In this document: piece by piece, positions 16,299-25,939 of the stretch
Numbering within the stretch: the stretch's first letter is position 1
How the letters are laid out: the number at the start of each line of letters is the position of its first letter
Assembly (NCBI RefSeq): GCF_023227875.1
Contig: NZ_JALOCH010000001.1
Coordinates: 357,144-421,143 of the forward strand
Source: Methanoregula sp.
GTDB taxonomy: Archaea; Halobacteriota; Methanomicrobia; Methanomicrobiales; Methanospirillaceae
Length of the DNA: 64,000 nt
Direction of reading: 5' to 3'
Translations under genes and position numbers: made by a program
Notes under the pieces: generated by a model
Told to the model about the DNA's origin: nothing
Databases searched by the model: none
The model's input: the letters and a program-made list of their open reading frames with translations, nothing else

Positions 16299-18905
16299 AT
16301 GTCCGGAGGAATGGATTTGACTGAACGACCGGGAAGAAAAGCATTATTCAGCGGGGCAAAGGCAACGGGCACTCCGTCGTCCGGATCCACTGCGGAGATT
16401 GCGGCCCATGTCCGCCAGCTGAACGAAGAGATCGCGTCAGTACTATCATCTGCTGTTGCAGGGAGACCGGCAAATTCCCTGGACGCGGTGAAATTCGGGG
16501 CAGAATACACGACCCTGGTAGGCGCGGTAAACGCAGTCCTTGCCATCCTTAAAACCGGGGGACGTTCGCCCGAACCTGCGGTACCCAAAGCGTTTATTTC
16601 CGGACAATCAGGGTCTGATAACGATATTGTCACCGACCTCCGGAACCGCCTTGAGATGATGGTTACGAAAAACCCGGTCCCGATGCTGGTCACCACCCCG
16701 GCGTTTTCCATTATTGAAGCCAACGAGGCCTTTATACAGATGAGCGGCCTGCGCCTGGATGATCTGAAAAATACCAGCCTTGCGGAATTCAGGCGCATCT
16801 CCCAGACGGGTGAAGGTGCAAAAGTCGCACTTTTAGAAAAACGGCGATCCTTTGGGGAGGTCACGATTGAACTGCCGTCCGGTGTGCACGTGCTCGAACA
16901 GTACTGCATCCCTGTACTAGGGAACGACGGTGCTGTCTCCTCCCTGCTCTTTGTCTATTATGATGTAACGGCCCAGAAGAAGAAGAGCGAGGAGATCGAA
17001 CAGCTCAAGCACCGTTCCGAGACGATCGTCCAGCAGAACCCGATGCCGATCATCCTTGTCGACAAGACCTTCCACATCAGGGTTGCGAACGAGGCCTATA
17101 CCACGCTCAGCGGGATCAGCCGGGCCGATCTCGTGAAGATGACCCTGCACGACTTCAAGGTACTGGAGCAGTCCGGGGAAGGGCTCAAGCGGGTGATCAG
17201 CGAACGGCACCGTTCAAAGGGAGAGGTGCTGGTGGAGTTCCCGTCAGGTATACGAAGACTCCAGCAGTACGGGATCCCCATCGAAGATGCCGGCGGGAAC
17301 GTATCCAGTATCCTGATTGTGTACAACGATATCACGGAAGAGCGGAAGAAGCTCGAGGAGATTAATGCTCTTGTTGCGAGCCAGCAGAAGAGCCAGCAGG
17401 ATCTCCAGAAGCAGGTGGAGGAAGTCGCCATCCTCAAGCAGCGCTCCGATACTATTGTCAAGCAGAACCCGATGCCGATCATGCTGATGAACCCTGAGTT
17501 CAAGATCATCATGGTGAACGAGGCATACATCACGCTCACCGGCCTTGCCAAAGACAAGCTTCGCGGGATGAACGCCCGGGACTTCAAGATCACGAGCCAG
17601 AAAGGCGAAGGGTTAAAACGGGTCCTTACCGAGAAGAAACGGAGCTTCGGGGAGATTGTCATCACGTTCCCCTCCGGGGAGCATGTGCTCGAACAATACG
17701 GTATACCGATCGTTGACGCGAAAGGAGATCTTACCACCATCCTGTGCGTTTACAACGACGTCACGCACCAGCGTGAACAGGAAGCGAAGATCAAAGAGAT
17801 GATGGATGACGCCAAGGCCAATGCCGAACTGCTGACGGTCAGCGCAGAAGAACTGCAGACTGCCCTTGCCCGGATCGCCTCAGGAGATCTCACGTTCCGG
17901 GTAAGTGTAGACGAGGCCGATCCGCTCGTCAAACTGAAAGTCGATTACAATGCTGCCGGGGAGTCCATCCACAAGGTCCTCGGGAACACCGTTGAAACCG
18001 TGAACAAGCTCGACCTCACCATCAAGGACACCATCAAGAGCACGGAAGAGATCGCAAAAGCAACAGAGCAGGTGGCGATCTCAAGCCAGAAATCTACTGA
18101 TAACGCGAAAATGCAGATAGACCGTGTCCAGAAGATCTCCAATGATGTCTCTGAGATCTCCGCATCCATCGAACAGATCGCAAGTACTTCCCACGATGTC
18201 ATGACCCATGCAGAGAAGGCGTCCGAGGAAGGGGCCGAAGCTGCCAAGATCGGGAAGATCGCGACCGGCAAGATGGAGACCGTTGAAAAGATCTCCAAGG
18301 AGAGCGTGGACGAGATCACGGCACTCAACGACCAGATGCGCGAGATCTCCAAGATCGTCAACCTCATCACGGATATCGCCAACCAGACCAACCTCCTTGC
18401 ACTCAATGCCGCGATCGAAGCAGCCCGTGCCGGCGAACATGGGCGTGGATTTGCAGTGGTTGCCGGGGAAGTGAAGAACCTGGCCGGAGAGTCCAAGAAG
18501 GCGAGCAGCCAGATCGAGGCGCTCATACGCTCAATCCAGGCAAAGAGCGAACAGACCTCGACCTCCATGCAGCAGTCGTTCGAGGAGATCAAGGGCGGCA
18601 TCGACAGTGTCAACAAGACCGTGGAATCGCTGAACCGGATTGTGTCGGAAGCCGCGATCGTATCTGCCGGCGTGGGCGAGATCACAAAAGCGACCGAGGA
18701 CCAGGCAAAGGCCACCACCCAGCTGATGTCCGGTATAGAATCGTTCAGTACGCTGACCAATGAGAACCAGCAGCGTATGGAAGATATGGCCGCACTTGCC
18801 GAGGAGACCAGTGCATCCACCGAAGAAATAGCGAGTGCGTCTGCCGAACTTGCAGCAATGGCAGACCAGTGCAGGAAGGAGATGACACGGTTCCGTCTTA
18901 ACTGA
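16299..18905 (+). CDS. Soluble methyl-accepting chemotaxis protein with three PAS domains
   Basis: An 868-aa protein without transmembrane helices. A 110-residue N-terminal region is followed by three PAS domains (near residues 115-240, 245-350, 385-495), each with NPxPxxL and YxxITxxRK-type ends, then a HAMP-like segment (RIASGDLTFRVSVDEADPLVKL) and the MCP signalling hub ANQTNLLALNAAIEAARAGE. The PAS domains are more diverged than in the upstream MCP. The start may be 16299 or the in-frame ATG at 16311, which directly follows GGAGGA. Confidence 0.93.
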   Translation: MSGGMDLTERPGRKALFSGAKATGTPSSGSTAEIAAHVRQLNEEIASVLSSAVAGRPANSLDAVKFGAEYTTLVGAVNAVLAILKTGGRSPEPAVPKAFISGQSGSDNDIVTDLRNRLEMMVTKNPVPMLVTTPAFSIIEANEAFIQMSGLRLDDLKNTSLAEFRRISQTGEGAKVALLEKRRSFGEVTIELPSGVHVLEQYCIPVLGNDGAVSSLLFVYYDVTAQKKKSEEIEQLKHRSETIVQQNPMPIILVDKTFHIRVANEAYTTLSGISRADLVKMTLHDFKVLEQSGEGLKRVISERHRSKGEVLVEFPSGIRRLQQYGIPIEDAGGNVSSILIVYNDITEERKKLEEINALVASQQKSQQDLQKQVEEVAILKQRSDTIVKQNPMPIMLMNPEFKIIMVNEAYITLTGLAKDKLRGMNARDFKITSQKGEGLKRVLTEKKRSFGEIVITFPSGEHVLEQYGIPIVDAKGDLTTILCVYNDVTHQREQEAKIKEMMDDAKANAELLTVSAEELQTALARIASGDLTFRVSVDEADPLVKLKVDYNAAGESIHKVLGNTVETVNKLDLTIKDTIKSTEEIAKATEQVAISSQKSTDNAKMQIDRVQKISNDVSEISASIEQIASTSHDVMTHAEKASEEGAEAAKIGKIATGKMETVEKISKESVDEITALNDQMREISKIVNLITDIANQTNLLALNAAIEAARAGEHGRGFAVVAGEVKNLAGESKKASSQIEALIRSIQAKSEQTSTSMQQSFEEIKGGIDSVNKTVESLNRIVSEAAIVSAGVGEITKATEDQAKATTQLMSGIESFSTLTNENQQRMEDMAALAEETSASTEEIASASAELAAMADQCRKEMTRFRLN

Positions 18906-18997
18906 CGGGACTGTACCGTTCCGGCAAACCACAGATGGGATAACACAGAGCGGGATAGTTGTTTCCGTATTTCGGGAACCGTAACTCAACCAGAACG

Positions 18998-19807
18998 ATG
19001 ACGGGGAATCTGATGGATGACTTTGATGCATTAAAGCGGCATATCGAACAGACGCTGAAGATCCAGTGTGGCAACTACAAGGAAGATTATATCAAGCGCC
19101 GTCTCCTCTCGCGGATGCGATCGACCAATACCACGAATCACGGGGAGTATCTCAAATACCTCAAGGCAACGCCATCCGAACTCGAGGTGCTCAGGAATGC
19201 CCTGACGATCAATGTTACCGAGTTCTTCCGGGACAATGATGTGTACGAGATCCTGAGAAAAGAGATCCTGCCCGATCTCTTCTCGAAGCGCAAAAGGCTG
19301 CGGATCTGGTGTGCCGGCTGCTCCACCGGAGAGGAACCGTATTCGATTGCCATGATCCTTCATGAGATCATGTCCACGAACAAGGAGCTCTCGGTCCAGA
19401 TCCTTGCTACGGATATCGATAAGGTAGTGCTTGCAAAGGCCCAGGAAGGCATCTATTCGCCAAAAGCGATGGTGAAGCTTTCAGATGCGCAGACCCACCA
19501 TCACTTCAATAAGCTTCCGGACGGGAACTTCCAGGCAAAACCGCACCTGAAAGAACTCATCCGCTTCCGGCCCCACGACCTCATGGGAGGGACTCCGGTC
19601 TCACGCTGGCTCGACCTGATCACCTGCCGCAACGTAACGATCTATTTCACGGAAAAACAGAAGGATGATCTTGCACGACTGTTCCATGATGCTCTGGTCA
19701 GCGACGGCTATTACATCATGGGCAAGACGGAATATCTTGGCAGGCAGGTCGAAAATCTTTTCGTGGCAAAGAACTCCGTGCAGAAAATATTCATGAGAAA
19801 GGATTGA
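18998..19807 (+). CDS. cheR: Chemotaxis protein methyltransferase CheR
   Basis: About 269 aa from ATG 18998 (or 19013). The N-terminal CheR all-alpha domain (YKEDYIKRRLLSRMR, NVTEFFRD) is followed by the SAM-binding core LRIWCAGCSTGEEPYSIAM and ILATDIDKVVLAKAQEGIY. It methylates glutamates of the MCP signalling domains. It closes the ParA-MCP-CheW-MCP-CheR cluster; no CheB, CheA or CheY gene follows. Confidence 0.94.
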   Translation: MTGNLMDDFDALKRHIEQTLKIQCGNYKEDYIKRRLLSRMRSTNTTNHGEYLKYLKATPSELEVLRNALTINVTEFFRDNDVYEILRKEILPDLFSKRKRLRIWCAGCSTGEEPYSIAMILHEIMSTNKELSVQILATDIDKVVLAKAQEGIYSPKAMVKLSDAQTHHHFNKLPDGNFQAKPHLKELIRFRPHDLMGGTPVSRWLDLITCRNVTIYFTEKQKDDLARLFHDALVSDGYYIMGKTEYLGRQVENLFVAKNSVQKIFMRKD

Positions 19808-19817
19808 CCGGGATCCA

Positions 19818-20072
19818 TTACAATTTTCTCTCTTCTTCCACTTCGGTTTTCCGCTCGAAATCTTTTGTCAGTTCACGCTGGAATTCCAGGCGGGCTGCAT
19901 GTGCCTTCAGCTGGTTTAAGACCGTCACAAAATTCACCCCGACGATGACGATGACCAGCAGCAGGCTCACCCAGAGCATCACACCCTGGGCGGAGAGAAA
20001 GGCTGCCCAGAGCAGTACGACAAACGAGATGAGGTAAAAAACCACCCATGTCCGTATCCCGGGCAACTCCAT
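19818..20072 (-). CDS. Small two-TM membrane protein
   Basis: An 84-aa protein with two hydrophobic segments (about residues 8-28 and 30-52) and a charged, helical C-terminus ending KTEVEEERKL. It resembles no family I can name. The gene converges with cheR, and the strong membrane-protein character makes it likely real. Confidence 0.6.
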   Translation of the reverse strand: MELPGIRTWVVFYLISFVVLLWAAFLSAQGVMLWVSLLLVIVIVGVNFVTVLNQLKAHAARLEFQRELTKDFERKTEVEEERKL

Positions 20073-20213
20073 GCTGATCCATTTTCACCCGTCAGGATAA
20101 GAATATATCCAGATTCACCCGGTGGATTTCCCTGCTGTAGCGAAAAAGCCGGCGTTGATCATGGATCGCGGCGATCCTGCGCCATCCGGGTCGATCGTCA
20201 TGTTTTTTTAGAT

Positions 20214-20873
20214 ATGCCCCCAGTACTACATGTGGAAAAAGGGGATATCATCACACTTGTCGTGGGTGTGATACTGGTGCTTATCATGGCCGTTGTTGCA
20301 AATCCCCAGGTACAACTTTTCCCAGGTCAGCCAGCTCCAGTCCCGACTCCTGGAGAAACCCCTGTTCCGACACCTGTGGAAACCCCGGTCATCTCCAGTA
20401 CACCATTGCCGACCAGCACGCCTACTCCTGTCCCGACCATCGCGCCGCCGTACCAGATCTATTACAGCAGCGATCCGTTCACCTACCCGAGGTTCAAGAT
20501 GCCTGAGAACATGAATACATTCGGGGCCGGGGACCTGCTTCGCAGGGACGAGATGGTCACCTTTGCATTTATGAACGGGACCCGTGGCGGCTTGTCCCAG
20601 AAGTTCCGCGTCCCGTACCCGGTCTGGGTGCTTAACACGACCGTGACGGCAGACCGTAACCCGCAGTACGGGAATTTCCGGATGGTCCTCTGCTATGCAG
20701 CCAACGGGACGATCATCGACGGTGAAGAGATCCTGAACCGCGGATCGATGACCCGGGTTGTCGAGACATCCGGTGCCGAAGTCTACATGATCATCACGAC
20801 CGCGTATGTCGACTATTTCCGGATTGAGCTTGCGACCCCGCGGGATTACTACGACGCCTATACGCCAGCGTAA
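20214..20873 (+). CDS. Membrane-anchored extracellular protein with Pro/Thr-rich linker
   Basis: A 219-aa protein with an N-terminal membrane anchor (IITLVVGVILVLIMAVV, about residues 12-28), then a low-complexity PTP-rich linker (about 38-80), then a compact domain containing FAFMNGTRGGLSQKFRVPYPVWVLN. The linker style is common in methanogen surface proteins and is probably glycosylated. No function is recognised. It stands alone between convergent neighbours. Confidence 0.7.
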   Translation: MPPVLHVEKGDIITLVVGVILVLIMAVVANPQVQLFPGQPAPVPTPGETPVPTPVETPVISSTPLPTSTPTPVPTIAPPYQIYYSSDPFTYPRFKMPENMNTFGAGDLLRRDEMVTFAFMNGTRGGLSQKFRVPYPVWVLNTTVTADRNPQYGNFRMVLCYAANGTIIDGEEILNRGSMTRVVETSGAEVYMIITTAYVDYFRIELATPRDYYDAYTPA

Positions 20874-20926
20874 CAAACGATCCTGGCAGGGTCGGAGCAA
20901 TTCACGGCTTTAAAAGCATAACCGGA

Positions 20927-21115
20927 TTATATTTTTTCCACGGTTACGCGGACACGGTCGCCGTTTTTCAGGATGTGCCCCTTCGGGATGTCGATGTTGA
21001 ACCAGAGTGCCTCCGGGTGATCCTGCGTGGGATCCTGCGACATCAGGCAGTCCTTGTGTTCGTTGATGTTTGCAACAAATTCTACCGTTGATTCAATCTC
21101 AAGAACTTTCGTCAT
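20927..21115 (-). CDS. Small hypothetical protein
   Basis: About 62 aa from ATG 21115 (an upstream in-frame start at 21196 overlaps the next gene). The sequence MTKVLEIESTVEFVANINEH to VRVTVEKI is acidic and beta-rich. It follows the DUF7123-like gene by about 30 bases on the same strand, so they may be co-transcribed. Function unknown. Confidence 0.55.
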   Translation of the reverse strand: MTKVLEIESTVEFVANINEHKDCLMSQDPTQDHPEALWFNIDIPKGHILKNGDRVRVTVEKI

Positions 21116-21144
21116 AATAAAAGGGAAAGATGATGTGGGGATAT

Positions 21145-21396
21145 TCAGATGGCACGCGGGGTGACCATCCAGGTTGTACTGTTCGAATAGCTCCACCGGA
21201 TGATATCCAGTTCCTTACAGATCTCGGCAAGGATTGCCATGTTTGTACCCACCTCTTTTGGTGACAGGCCAAGGTCTTTTGCAATATATTTTGATTTGAA
21301 ATAGTGCTTGCCCTTGGTAATGCCTGAGCTGAGATACGAAACGATCTTGTGCTGGGTCTCGTTGTACGTCTCACGTATTTTTTTTGTTGTTGACAT
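21145..21396 (-). CDS. DUF7123-like winged helix protein
   Basis: About 83 aa from ATG 21396. It contains a helix-turn-helix-like region (KSKYIAKDLGLSPKEVGTNM) and ends SNSTTWMVTP, a pattern I associate with the archaeal DUF7123 family of small putative DNA-binding proteins. It could regulate transcription. The upstream AT-rich tract around 21410-21450 is the likely promoter. Confidence 0.65.
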   Translation of the reverse strand: MSTTKKIRETYNETQHKIVSYLSSGITKGKHYFKSKYIAKDLGLSPKEVGTNMAILAEICKELDIIRWSYSNSTTWMVTPRAI

Positions 21397-21615
21397 GTTG
21401 TGCCTCAGCATTAAAAACTCATATGAATTAACTGGTATTTATGTGTATCTAATAACCCGGCCGTAAATACTGTCTTGTTTTTTTCACGCAGCCACAATTC
21501 TGACCAGAAAGATTATATCCCGCCTTCCGGTAGCGTAGTTTTTCCTTGAAGGCATTTCCGGGCATTCATGGCATTTCCGGGTAAAAATTATACGTTTTTC
21601 CGGATTGCCGGGATC

Positions 21616-23469
21616 CTAAGCCAGCTGCTGGACCTGTGCATCTGCGATCTTTTTGATGAGCGCTTCAAGGACTACCTCGCGCATGCCCTCAACGAATTTT
21701 ATGCTGCCGACCACAAGGTGCCCGCCGCCACTGATCCCGCCGCCGGGGATCTCAACCCGCAGTTCCCTGACCATACGGGGGATATTCATGAGTACCCCCC
21801 GTGACCTCAGCACGGCAAAGTCCGGGCCAAACCCGATGGTAACCACGGGTTTTCCCGCGTGCTCGCGACAGAGCCGGTCGTGGACCTCTCCGCTGGTCTT
21901 GCCCGGTGGCGGGAAGGTGAACTTGTGGGCATGGATCTCGACATCGAGGAGGAAGAGATGTGCGTCGTTTGAAAGGACACGCGAAACCACGTGGGGCATA
22001 CTGGCACTCATCTGGTCCTCGATCATGGTATTTGCCCCGTCCACAAGGAGAGCGATCAGTTTCTTGTGGCGCTCGGTCCTGCCATTGATGTTCAGGATAT
22101 CCTTGACGATCTCGCGACCGTCATTGAACCGGAGCCAGAACTGTTCGTAATCCAGGGCAAGGGCGATGTCCTTGCAGGCCTCCTCCGGGTACTGGTCGCG
22201 GACAAGCGCAAGGAAGAGGGCCCGCTCGGGTGCCTCGCTCCGGTCCCCCACACCGGCAACGGCCGGGAGGTGACGGATTACCGGTTCGACCTTTGGGTTG
22301 ATCAGCCGGGCAACTTCGGTGCCGAGCATACCTGCCGTGATCCCGAAGTCCCCGCCAACGTGGTAGGGATTGACATGGGCCTTGACATACTTGTCAATGG
22401 TTGCATCGGGATGGTGGTGGTCGACGACAATGAAATCGATATCGTATACGCTTGCGATCTTGTACGCCGGCTCGTCTTCCTCGGTCGAACCATTGTCCGT
22501 GAGGAGCACGAGGGGCATCTTCTGCCCGAACCTCACATGGTCCTTCAAGGCAAAGTCGAGGTCGCGGGTGATGTCCTCGATCTCGTAGAACGGGGCTTTT
22601 GAAGGCGCACGCTTGAAGAGGAAGTAATCGGCATCGAAGTCCCCACCGGATTCCCGGATCAGGGATACAACTGCCTGTTCGATGGCAACCGCGGAGCAGA
22701 TGCCGTCCGCGTCCGCATGGTGGCGGAGGATGATCGGCTGCGAGGTGAAGACCGCTTTCCGGATGATCTTCGCGACCTTCTTCATCTCGGGCCGGAGCTT
22801 CTCCATGACCTCGCTCTTGACAAGGAGCGGGATATCCTCGGGCTCGGAGCGGAGATCAAGGGCTTTCTCGATCCTGTCTTTTACCGCCAGCGCATCGTCC
22901 CCGGCAAGGACGCTCATTGCATCGACCTCGATCTGGAGCTGGTTGTTCCGCATCATCACTTCGCCAATGACCTTGACGATGTTTTCCAGCTCGACTTCGG
23001 GGTATGCCCGAACGCCGGCTTCAACGAATGCTGCGGCATTCTGGGTGCCGGTCTCATCGACAATCGTGAAGATCGTGGGGCCGCTGGTCTGCTTGACCTG
23101 GGCGACTTCCCCTTCAATAGCAACGGTCTTCCCGACTTTTGTGCTCAGGTCCGCGATCCGCACGGTCGTTGATTTCCGCTCGATATTCTGTACCTGGTAT
23201 ACCTGGATCAGGATCTCTTCAAGGTCGATATTGCCGTTCGGGCGGATCTGCCGGACCCGCACAAGGATCGAATCGCGTTCCTTGTGTTCGGCCTTGACAT
23301 TGCTCTTGTGCACAAGGCCCTTGATCCGGTCGTTCAGCTGTACGAACATGCCGAAGGTGGCAAAACCCTGGACCTTTCCCTGGTATACGTTCCCTTCCTC
23401 GATATCGGCAAGGTCACAGCCAGTGCCAAGCCGGTAGACGAGGACATCGTCATCTAATGAATCTTTCAT
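21616..23469 (-). CDS. Archaeal RecJ-like DHH phosphoesterase with S1 and OB domains (COG1107)
   Basis: A 617-aa protein: N-terminal S1 RNA-binding domain (residues about 22-85), an OB-fold (about 98-170), then the DHH phosphoesterase core with RHHADADGICSA and the DHH-like VDHHHPDA, and a C-terminal DHHA1 region with GGGISGGGHLVVGS. This archaeal family is related to RecJ and is thought to degrade single-stranded nucleic acid; some members associate with replication or RNA processing. Its gene lies downstream of RNase Z on the same strand but separated by 166 bp with its own probable promoter. Confidence 0.9.
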   Translation of the reverse strand: MKDSLDDDVLVYRLGTGCDLADIEEGNVYQGKVQGFATFGMFVQLNDRIKGLVHKSNVKAEHKERDSILVRVRQIRPNGNIDLEEILIQVYQVQNIERKSTTVRIADLSTKVGKTVAIEGEVAQVKQTSGPTIFTIVDETGTQNAAAFVEAGVRAYPEVELENIVKVIGEVMMRNNQLQIEVDAMSVLAGDDALAVKDRIEKALDLRSEPEDIPLLVKSEVMEKLRPEMKKVAKIIRKAVFTSQPIILRHHADADGICSAVAIEQAVVSLIRESGGDFDADYFLFKRAPSKAPFYEIEDITRDLDFALKDHVRFGQKMPLVLLTDNGSTEEDEPAYKIASVYDIDFIVVDHHHPDATIDKYVKAHVNPYHVGGDFGITAGMLGTEVARLINPKVEPVIRHLPAVAGVGDRSEAPERALFLALVRDQYPEEACKDIALALDYEQFWLRFNDGREIVKDILNINGRTERHKKLIALLVDGANTMIEDQMSASMPHVVSRVLSNDAHLFLLDVEIHAHKFTFPPPGKTSGEVHDRLCREHAGKPVVTIGFGPDFAVLRSRGVLMNIPRMVRELRVEIPGGGISGGGHLVVGSIKFVEGMREVVLEALIKKIADAQVQQLA

Positions 23470-23635
23470 GTTTCTCTCTCACCACACACAGCGTACGGAA
23501 ATAGGGTTGCGATATGGTATCCGGTATCGTCAACGGTCCGCGGATATGAATGATTTGTATGATCATCAATGGGAGCCTGAATGTTTAATTTACTTGTTAT
23601 CTGCAAAAGAAGGGGACCGCCGGAGGAACCGGCCA

Positions 23636-24574
23636 TCAGTCTCGGAATGGGACTTCAACCATCTCCAGGTCATTGGGGACGAGGATCCGGCCGGAGAATT
23701 TTTTCTGTGCATCGCTGACATGTGCCTGGGTATCGGTGTAGCGCGAGCTCGTGTGGATGAGGACGAGCGTCCGGGCATTGAGTGCCGCTGCCGCCTCGCC
23801 GGCCTGGGCTGCCGTGGCATGGTAGAACTCCGTGGCACGGGCCGTCTCAGATTCGTCATAGGTTGCATCGTGGATCAGGAGATCGGCGTTATGGGCGATG
23901 TCCATGATCGCGTGGTGAACGGCACGGGTGTCACCGGTATAGACGATCTTTCGTCCCGGCCGGGATGAACCCATGACCTGTTCCGGCCGTATCTCAACAA
24001 CGGTCTCGCCGTTCTTCACGGTCACCGTTTCCCCCCGCTGGAGCCTGCCGAAGAGCGGCCCGGGCGGCACTCCGAGGGCGATCGCCCCTTCACGGTTGAA
24101 CCGGCCCGGGCGCGGGTCCTCTTCGAGAATAAACCCGAGGGCCGGGAGGCCGTGGTTTGCGCCAAATGCCGTTATCGTATAGCCGTCAAACCGGACCCAG
24201 GAGCCGTGCGTGAGTTCCACCGACTCCATGGGAAATTTCAGGTTGAACCGGGCTACGTGCCGGAGTGTCCGGACAAACTCGTGCACCCACTCGGGCCCAT
24301 AGATCGTGAGCGGTTCCGTGCGGCCGTTGAATGACATCGTCTGGACGAGGCCGAATATTCCCAGGAAGTGGTCGGCATGCCAGTGGGAGACGAAGATCGC
24401 GTTGATGGTGAACCCGCACCTTGCCCGCATCATCTGCTGCTGGGCGCCCTCGCCGCAGTCAAAGAGCAGGGTATCGGAACCCCGCCTCACCATGATGCAG
24501 GGCGGGTTGCGTGTCGGGGTAGGGAGGGCGCCGGCGGTGCCTAAGAAATAGACCTGTAATGTCTCGCCGCTCAC
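23636..24574 (-). CDS. rnz: Ribonuclease Z
   Basis: A 312-aa metallo-beta-lactamase protein with the HWHADH zinc motif at 64-69, FLGTAGALPT at the start and VYTGDTR and LLIHDATYD downstream, all standard for tRNase Z. It trims the 3' end of tRNA precursors. It is the last gene of a minus-strand run (NrdG-like, UPF0200, TIM-barrel, RNase Z) with short or overlapping junctions. Confidence 0.95.
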   Translation of the reverse strand: MSGETLQVYFLGTAGALPTPTRNPPCIMVRRGSDTLLFDCGEGAQQQMMRARCGFTINAIFVSHWHADHFLGIFGLVQTMSFNGRTEPLTIYGPEWVHEFVRTLRHVARFNLKFPMESVELTHGSWVRFDGYTITAFGANHGLPALGFILEEDPRPGRFNREGAIALGVPPGPLFGRLQRGETVTVKNGETVVEIRPEQVMGSSRPGRKIVYTGDTRAVHHAIMDIAHNADLLIHDATYDESETARATEFYHATAAQAGEAAAALNARTLVLIHTSSRYTDTQAHVSDAQKKFSGRILVPNDLEMVEVPFRD

Positions 24575-24617
24575 GGTACATCACTCCGTGATATTCCTGT
24601 CGTCGTCTGTTTACCCA

Positions 24618-25394
24618 TCACACGAATTCCCTCCGGAACACCGCAAGGCTCTTTTTTGCTTCTTCTACCGAGCGCCCTTCAATCACGATCCGTTCTCCCC
24701 GGTACCGTGAGGCAACCGTCTTCCCTACGGTTCCCCATGCGATAGTGCCGTCTCCGAGCGGGAGGTGTTCATCGGAGATGCCGTGGTTGTCGTGGATATG
24801 GATATGGTCGGCCTTGTCCACGTACCGGAGGAACTCGCTGACTTTTCCAATGGTGTTGGCATGGCCGAAATCAAAGGTCATCCCGATACCCTCGATGCCT
24901 TCTGTCATGCCGATGAGCTCTTCCGGGAGCCTGCAGAGGAATTCCTTGAAGCTGATCATGTTCTCAAGGCAGGCCAGCACCCCGTGTCCAGCAGCACACC
25001 TGCCGATCTGGCGGAGTGCCTCTTTCTGGAGGTCCCAGACTTTCTGGGGCATCATCTTGCCGACAGGCGAGATATAGCCCGGGTGAATGGTGACCCGGTC
25101 GGTAAGCGGTGCCGCGTGCTCGATACAGGTGCAGAGCTGCCGGATGGATTCCCTCCAGATGGGATCATTGAGCGTTGCAATATTCAGGTCGCCGTACGGC
25201 GCATGGACCGAAGCGCCGAGCCGGGTGGTCGCAAGTACCTCCTGCACTTTTCTGAAGCATTCCGGGTTCTCAAGACGGTAATTCCCATCGCTCACGATCT
25301 CCCACCCGGCGTACCCTGCTTCCTCAATACCGTACACCCACGAGATGTCGTCCCAGACCTTTGCCGACGATGAGAAATACAGCGCCGCGGTCAC
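24618..25394 (-). CDS. Sugar phosphate isomerase/epimerase-like TIM-barrel protein
   Basis: A 258-aa xylose-isomerase-like TIM barrel: VHAPYGDLNIA, CLENMISFKEF, MTFDFGHANTIG and HIHDNHGISDEHLPLGDG supply the metal-binding Glu, His and Asp residues of the AP-endonuclease-2 superfamily. Members are sugar isomerases or endonuclease-IV relatives; the substrate is not evident. Its start overlaps the stop of the UPF0200 gene by four bases. Confidence 0.85.
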   Translation of the reverse strand: MTAALYFSSSAKVWDDISWVYGIEEAGYAGWEIVSDGNYRLENPECFRKVQEVLATTRLGASVHAPYGDLNIATLNDPIWRESIRQLCTCIEHAAPLTDRVTIHPGYISPVGKMMPQKVWDLQKEALRQIGRCAAGHGVLACLENMISFKEFLCRLPEELIGMTEGIEGIGMTFDFGHANTIGKVSEFLRYVDKADHIHIHDNHGISDEHLPLGDGTIAWGTVGKTVASRYRGERIVIEGRSVEEAKKSLAVFRREFV

Positions 25395-25939
25395 GGGTCA
25401 TCCCTCAGTTGCCGGATGAGACGCTGGACAGCACCGGAAAATTCTGCCAGTGTCCCCTCATTCTCAAGCCGGACATCTGCCTGCTCCAGGGCATGGCCCA
25501 GGCCCCAGCCCAGTTCCCGTTCGTCCCGGTTGTGCAGGGCACCAGCGGTCGTGAAATCGTCCGACCGCGCCCGTGCCGCGATCCGTGCAAGACGGTCCTC
25601 GAACGAGGACTCGATACTGATCAGGGTGAACCCCGGGAAATTTTTCCGGAAGAGTGCCACCTCGGTGTCCCCGCGGATCCCGTCAACAAGCACAAGGGGG
25701 GATGATTGCCGTTTGATCTCGGGAACGCAGAGCCGGGCGATCGCGTCCATGCCCTGTTCAGCCCGGAGCCGGTTGGCCGTTGCCCCGAAATTCGTGTCGT
25801 TCGGTTCGAGCCCCGCTACCTGCACGGCTTTCCGTATCATGTCGCCCATGACAATGACCGGAATGCCCATCTCCTGGGCTATACGGGAGAATTCACCTTT
25901 TCCGCTTGCGGGCATGCCGACAACGCCAATCACTTTCAT
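25391..25939 (-). CDS. UPF0200-type P-loop kinase
   Basis: About 182 aa from ATG 25939. Starts MKVIGVVGMPASGKGEFS, a Walker A loop of the nucleoside-kinase type, followed by PVIVMGDMIRKA and LVDGIRGDTEV, the family signature. Related to adenylate kinase/dephospho-CoA kinase-like enzymes of archaea; the phosphate acceptor is not known. It overlaps the end of the upstream activase gene by 47 bases. Confidence 0.85.
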   Translation of the reverse strand: MKVIGVVGMPASGKGEFSRIAQEMGIPVIVMGDMIRKAVQVAGLEPNDTNFGATANRLRAEQGMDAIARLCVPEIKRQSSPLVLVDGIRGDTEVALFRKNFPGFTLISIESSFEDRLARIAARARSDDFTTAGALHNRDERELGWGLGHALEQADVRLENEGTLAEFSGAVQRLIRQLRDDP

